From NCBI GenBank assembly GCA_016928255.1, contig JAFGLB010000156.1, positions 1 to 35,837 of the forward strand: a DNA stretch of 35,837 bases, given 5' to 3'. The notes under the pieces were generated by a model. That model made no database searches. It worked only from the letters and a program-made list of their open reading frames with translations, and was not told where the DNA came from. Positions 33,864-35,837 of this stretch are shown one piece after another (positions within the stretch are counted from its first letter, which is position 1; each line of letters begins with the position of its first letter). The DNA is from Bacteroidota bacterium. GTDB lineage: Bacteria > Bacteroidota > Ignavibacteria > UBA10030. A program made the translations under genes and the position numbers.

Positions 33864-34206
33864 TTATTATTCCATCGTTAATAATGCATTTGTATTGATG
33901 CTAAAATACCGAGCATGTTTTTTCTATACGTGTTTTATCCCCTTGCGAATACACCAGTTAAATTCATATATAAAATATAAGAACAATTTATAAATTTCTT
34001 TTTACATTCAAAAGATAATATAATTAGGCCGAAAAAGCTCAACTATGCGGATAATGACAAAAAAGGCAGATACTGCTTCATTGAAAAACTTTTCTTTCTC
34101 TCTTCTTTGTAGTGCTAATTTAAGTTATATTTAGGTAATAAGAATAATCCTATATGTTAAATGAGAATATATGGTTTATTTTAACGAAGGTTTTTAGAGG
34201 GCTGAT
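33864..34206. promoter_or_regulatory. Divergent promoter region
   Basis: An AT-rich 343-base stretch between the kinase gene (minus strand) and the PAS sensor gene (plus strand). It must carry both promoters but no specific operator or hairpin stood out, and no ORF is convincing. Confidence 0.5.
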
Positions 34207-35837
34207 ATGAATATATTTAGCGCCCTTAAAAAACTTATCTTGCCCCCTCAATTCCATGATGAGGAACAGAATCGTGTTGCATTGATTCTTACCATCATTG
34301 CATTAAGCTCTTTCATTATTTTGGCTATTGTTGTTGTTTACAGGCTTATTGCAGGTCATCTCCGAGAACTCCTGCCTATTCTGATCATGTGTTTTGTTGT
34401 TTTTATATCGATTGTTTTGCTGCACCGAAAAAAACTGAGATGGTCAGGTACCGTATTATTGTGGTGTCTGCTGGGAGTGGTTGATTACCTTGCATGGATA
34501 AACAGCGGTCTTCATGATATTGTATTATTCAGTATTCCCGGAGTCCTTGTAGCAGCCGGACTTATTTTAAACCGCAATCACTATCTGTTGGTTACATCTG
34601 CAGCATTTCTTTCGATAGTTATGATCGGTTATTTTGAGATCGCCGGCGTGATACAGAATGCATACAGCGTTTATACAGGCTGGAGTGATGTAATTGACTT
34701 CATTTTTATAGTAGGACTGACGGCGATTATTACCTGGTTCCTTTCCGATAACCTGCGTAAAAACATGCTCAGGCTGCAGAATGATGAAAAGGAAATTAAT
34801 ATTCAATCGTATCAATTGAAGGAATCCGACAGGCGTTACCGTGCTCTTTTTGAAGGTGCCAATGACGCAATTTTTATTCTTACAGGCGACAGGTTTGTTG
34901 AATGCAATTCGATGGCGTTAAAAATGTTCGGCTGTGAAAATCCGTCCGATATTATAGGTCATCAGCTGAAAGAATTCAGTCCTTTATCACAGCCGGGTGA
35001 TTTAAGTTCGGATGAAAGAATGATAGTAATTATTAATTCGGCTCTTTTGGGGAGGCCGATGCGGTTCAATTGGAAATATTCTCGTAAAGATGGGACTTTA
35101 TTTGACGCAGAAGTCTCTTTGAACAGAATTGAATTCGGCGGCAAGGTATATCTCCAGGCTCTGGTCAGCGATATCACAGAACGTCTCCAGGCTGAGGAGA
35201 CTTTAAGAAAAAGCGATGAAAAGCTGCGTAACATAGTTGAGAACAGCCGCAATATTTTTTATTCCTGCAATAAGGATCTCGCTTTCACTTATATAAGTCC
35301 CCAATCTGTCGACATCTTTGAATGTGAACCCGGCGAGGAGGTGGTCAGTTTTAAGGACTTTATAACAGACAATCCTGTCAATAAGCTTGGATATGAACAT
35401 GCGATGAAAGCAGTTCAAACCGGCGAGAGGCAGCAGGCATACGAACTTGAATTGTTGAGCAGGAAGGGAAGCCGCATCTGGCTGGAAATTCAGGAAGCTC
35501 CGGTTGTGAGAGACGGCCGGACTATTTCACTGGTCGGCGTAGCTACCGATATTACTAAACGGCAAAGAGCTGAAAAGGCATTGCAGGTCAGCGAGAAAAA
35601 ATACAGAGATATTGTTACCTGGGCTCCTATCGGAATTTATCAGTCGACTCGCAGCGGAAAGCTGCTCAGTGCAAACAGCAGTATCGCGCTGATGTTGGGG
35701 TACGATTCGGAGAATGAATTTGTTGGGTGCAATATGGGAGAGGTTATTTACAACGACCAGCAGGACTTGGAACAGTTTATTTTTCAGCACGATATGGCGG
35801 GTCAGAATGTTTCGATGAATTATGAAACACAATGGAA
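34207..35837 (+). CDS. Membrane multi-PAS sensor, partial
   Basis: An open frame from ATG 34207 runs without a stop through the end of the window (543 complete codons), and is absent from the ORF track because it is unfinished. The start has a good ribosome-binding site (gaggg five bases upstream). Residues 25-175 hold about five or six membrane helices (VALILTIIALSSFIILAIVVVY, ELLPILIMCFVVFISIVLL, WSDVIDFIFIVGLTAIITWF), then three PAS domains begin near 210 (YRALFEGANDAIFIL), 338 (KLRNIVENSRNIFYSC) and 463 (KKYRDIVTWAPIGIY), with PAC-type ends (VSDITERLQAE, VATDITKRQRAE). The output domain, likely a kinase or GGDEF, is outside the window. Minus-strand ORFs here are shadows. Confidence 0.88.
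   Translation, partial: MNIFSALKKLILPPQFHDEEQNRVALILTIIALSSFIILAIVVVYRLIAGHLRELLPILIMCFVVFISIVLLHRKKLRWSGTVLLWCLLGVVDYLAWINSGLHDIVLFSIPGVLVAAGLILNRNHYLLVTSAAFLSIVMIGYFEIAGVIQNAYSVYTGWSDVIDFIFIVGLTAIITWFLSDNLRKNMLRLQNDEKEINIQSYQLKESDRRYRALFEGANDAIFILTGDRFVECNSMALKMFGCENPSDIIGHQLKEFSPLSQPGDLSSDERMIVIINSALLGRPMRFNWKYSRKDGTLFDAEVSLNRIEFGGKVYLQALVSDITERLQAEETLRKSDEKLRNIVENSRNIFYSCNKDLAFTYISPQSVDIFECEPGEEVVSFKDFITDNPVNKLGYEHAMKAVQTGERQQAYELELLSRKGSRIWLEIQEAPVVRDGRTISLVGVATDITKRQRAEKALQVSEKKYRDIVTWAPIGIYQSTRSGKLLSANSSIALMLGYDSENEFVGCNMGEVIYNDQQDLEQFIFQHDMAGQNVSMNYETQW

Overview
The window most likely comes from a chromosome of the Bacteroidota/Ignavibacteriota (FCB) group, at about 40% GC. The best marker is the C-terminus of the TolB-like protein at 14816-16057 (QNYPNPFNPTT followed by a beta-sandwich and a basic end), a type IX secretion sorting domain very common in Ignavibacteria and relatives. 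No rRNA, tRNA or CRISPR array was seen. The species cannot be named from this sequence.

Layout. (1) 1-2650 is an accessory stretch: hairpin-rich repeats flank a Phd/YefM-RelE/ParE toxin-antitoxin pair on the minus strand, followed by a small lipoprotein, a decayed ORF with an internal stop, and a C-terminally truncated low-molecular-weight phosphatase. (2) 2689-8411 is a compact seven-gene plus-strand operon: DsrE-like protein, TusA, MvhD/FlpD-like protein, a short QmoA-type HdrA, a long HdrA, a small winged-helix protein, and a QmoC-type HdrC/cytochrome b fusion. It looks like a membrane-bound Qmo/Hdr-type flavin electron-transfer complex supplied by sulfur-carrier proteins, without HdrB, APS reductase or ATP sulfurylase nearby. 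This is the most interesting system in the window. (3) 8741-9613 encodes a ferritin-like/VIT1 membrane metal transporter.

(4) 9759-13259 holds a perfect 24-bp palindrome, a LacI-type regulator, a GDP-mannose-3,5-epimerase-like enzyme and a fused nucleotidyltransferase/GHMP sugar kinase, probably making an activated sugar. (5) 13332-18367 contains a transposase fragment, a NapH-like membrane ferredoxin, the sorted TolB-like propeller protein, a small SpoIIAA/STAS-like protein and two alpha/beta hydrolases. (6) 18392-19918, minus strand, is an XRE regulator followed by a protein with a C-terminal J domain and a terminator.

(7) 20468-32305 is a complete L-arabinose operon: aldose epimerase lipoprotein, SSS sugar/sodium symporter, araB, exported GH127 beta-L-arabinofuranosidase, exported GH31 with PA14, araD and araA. 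The exported enzymes would release arabinose (and perhaps xylose) from plant-type glycans, the epimerase equilibrates anomers, the symporter imports the sugar, and AraA-AraB-AraD convert it to xylulose 5-phosphate. (8) 32583-35837 has two divergent signalling genes: a receiver-histidine kinase and a multi-PAS membrane sensor that runs off the window and is missing from the ORF track.
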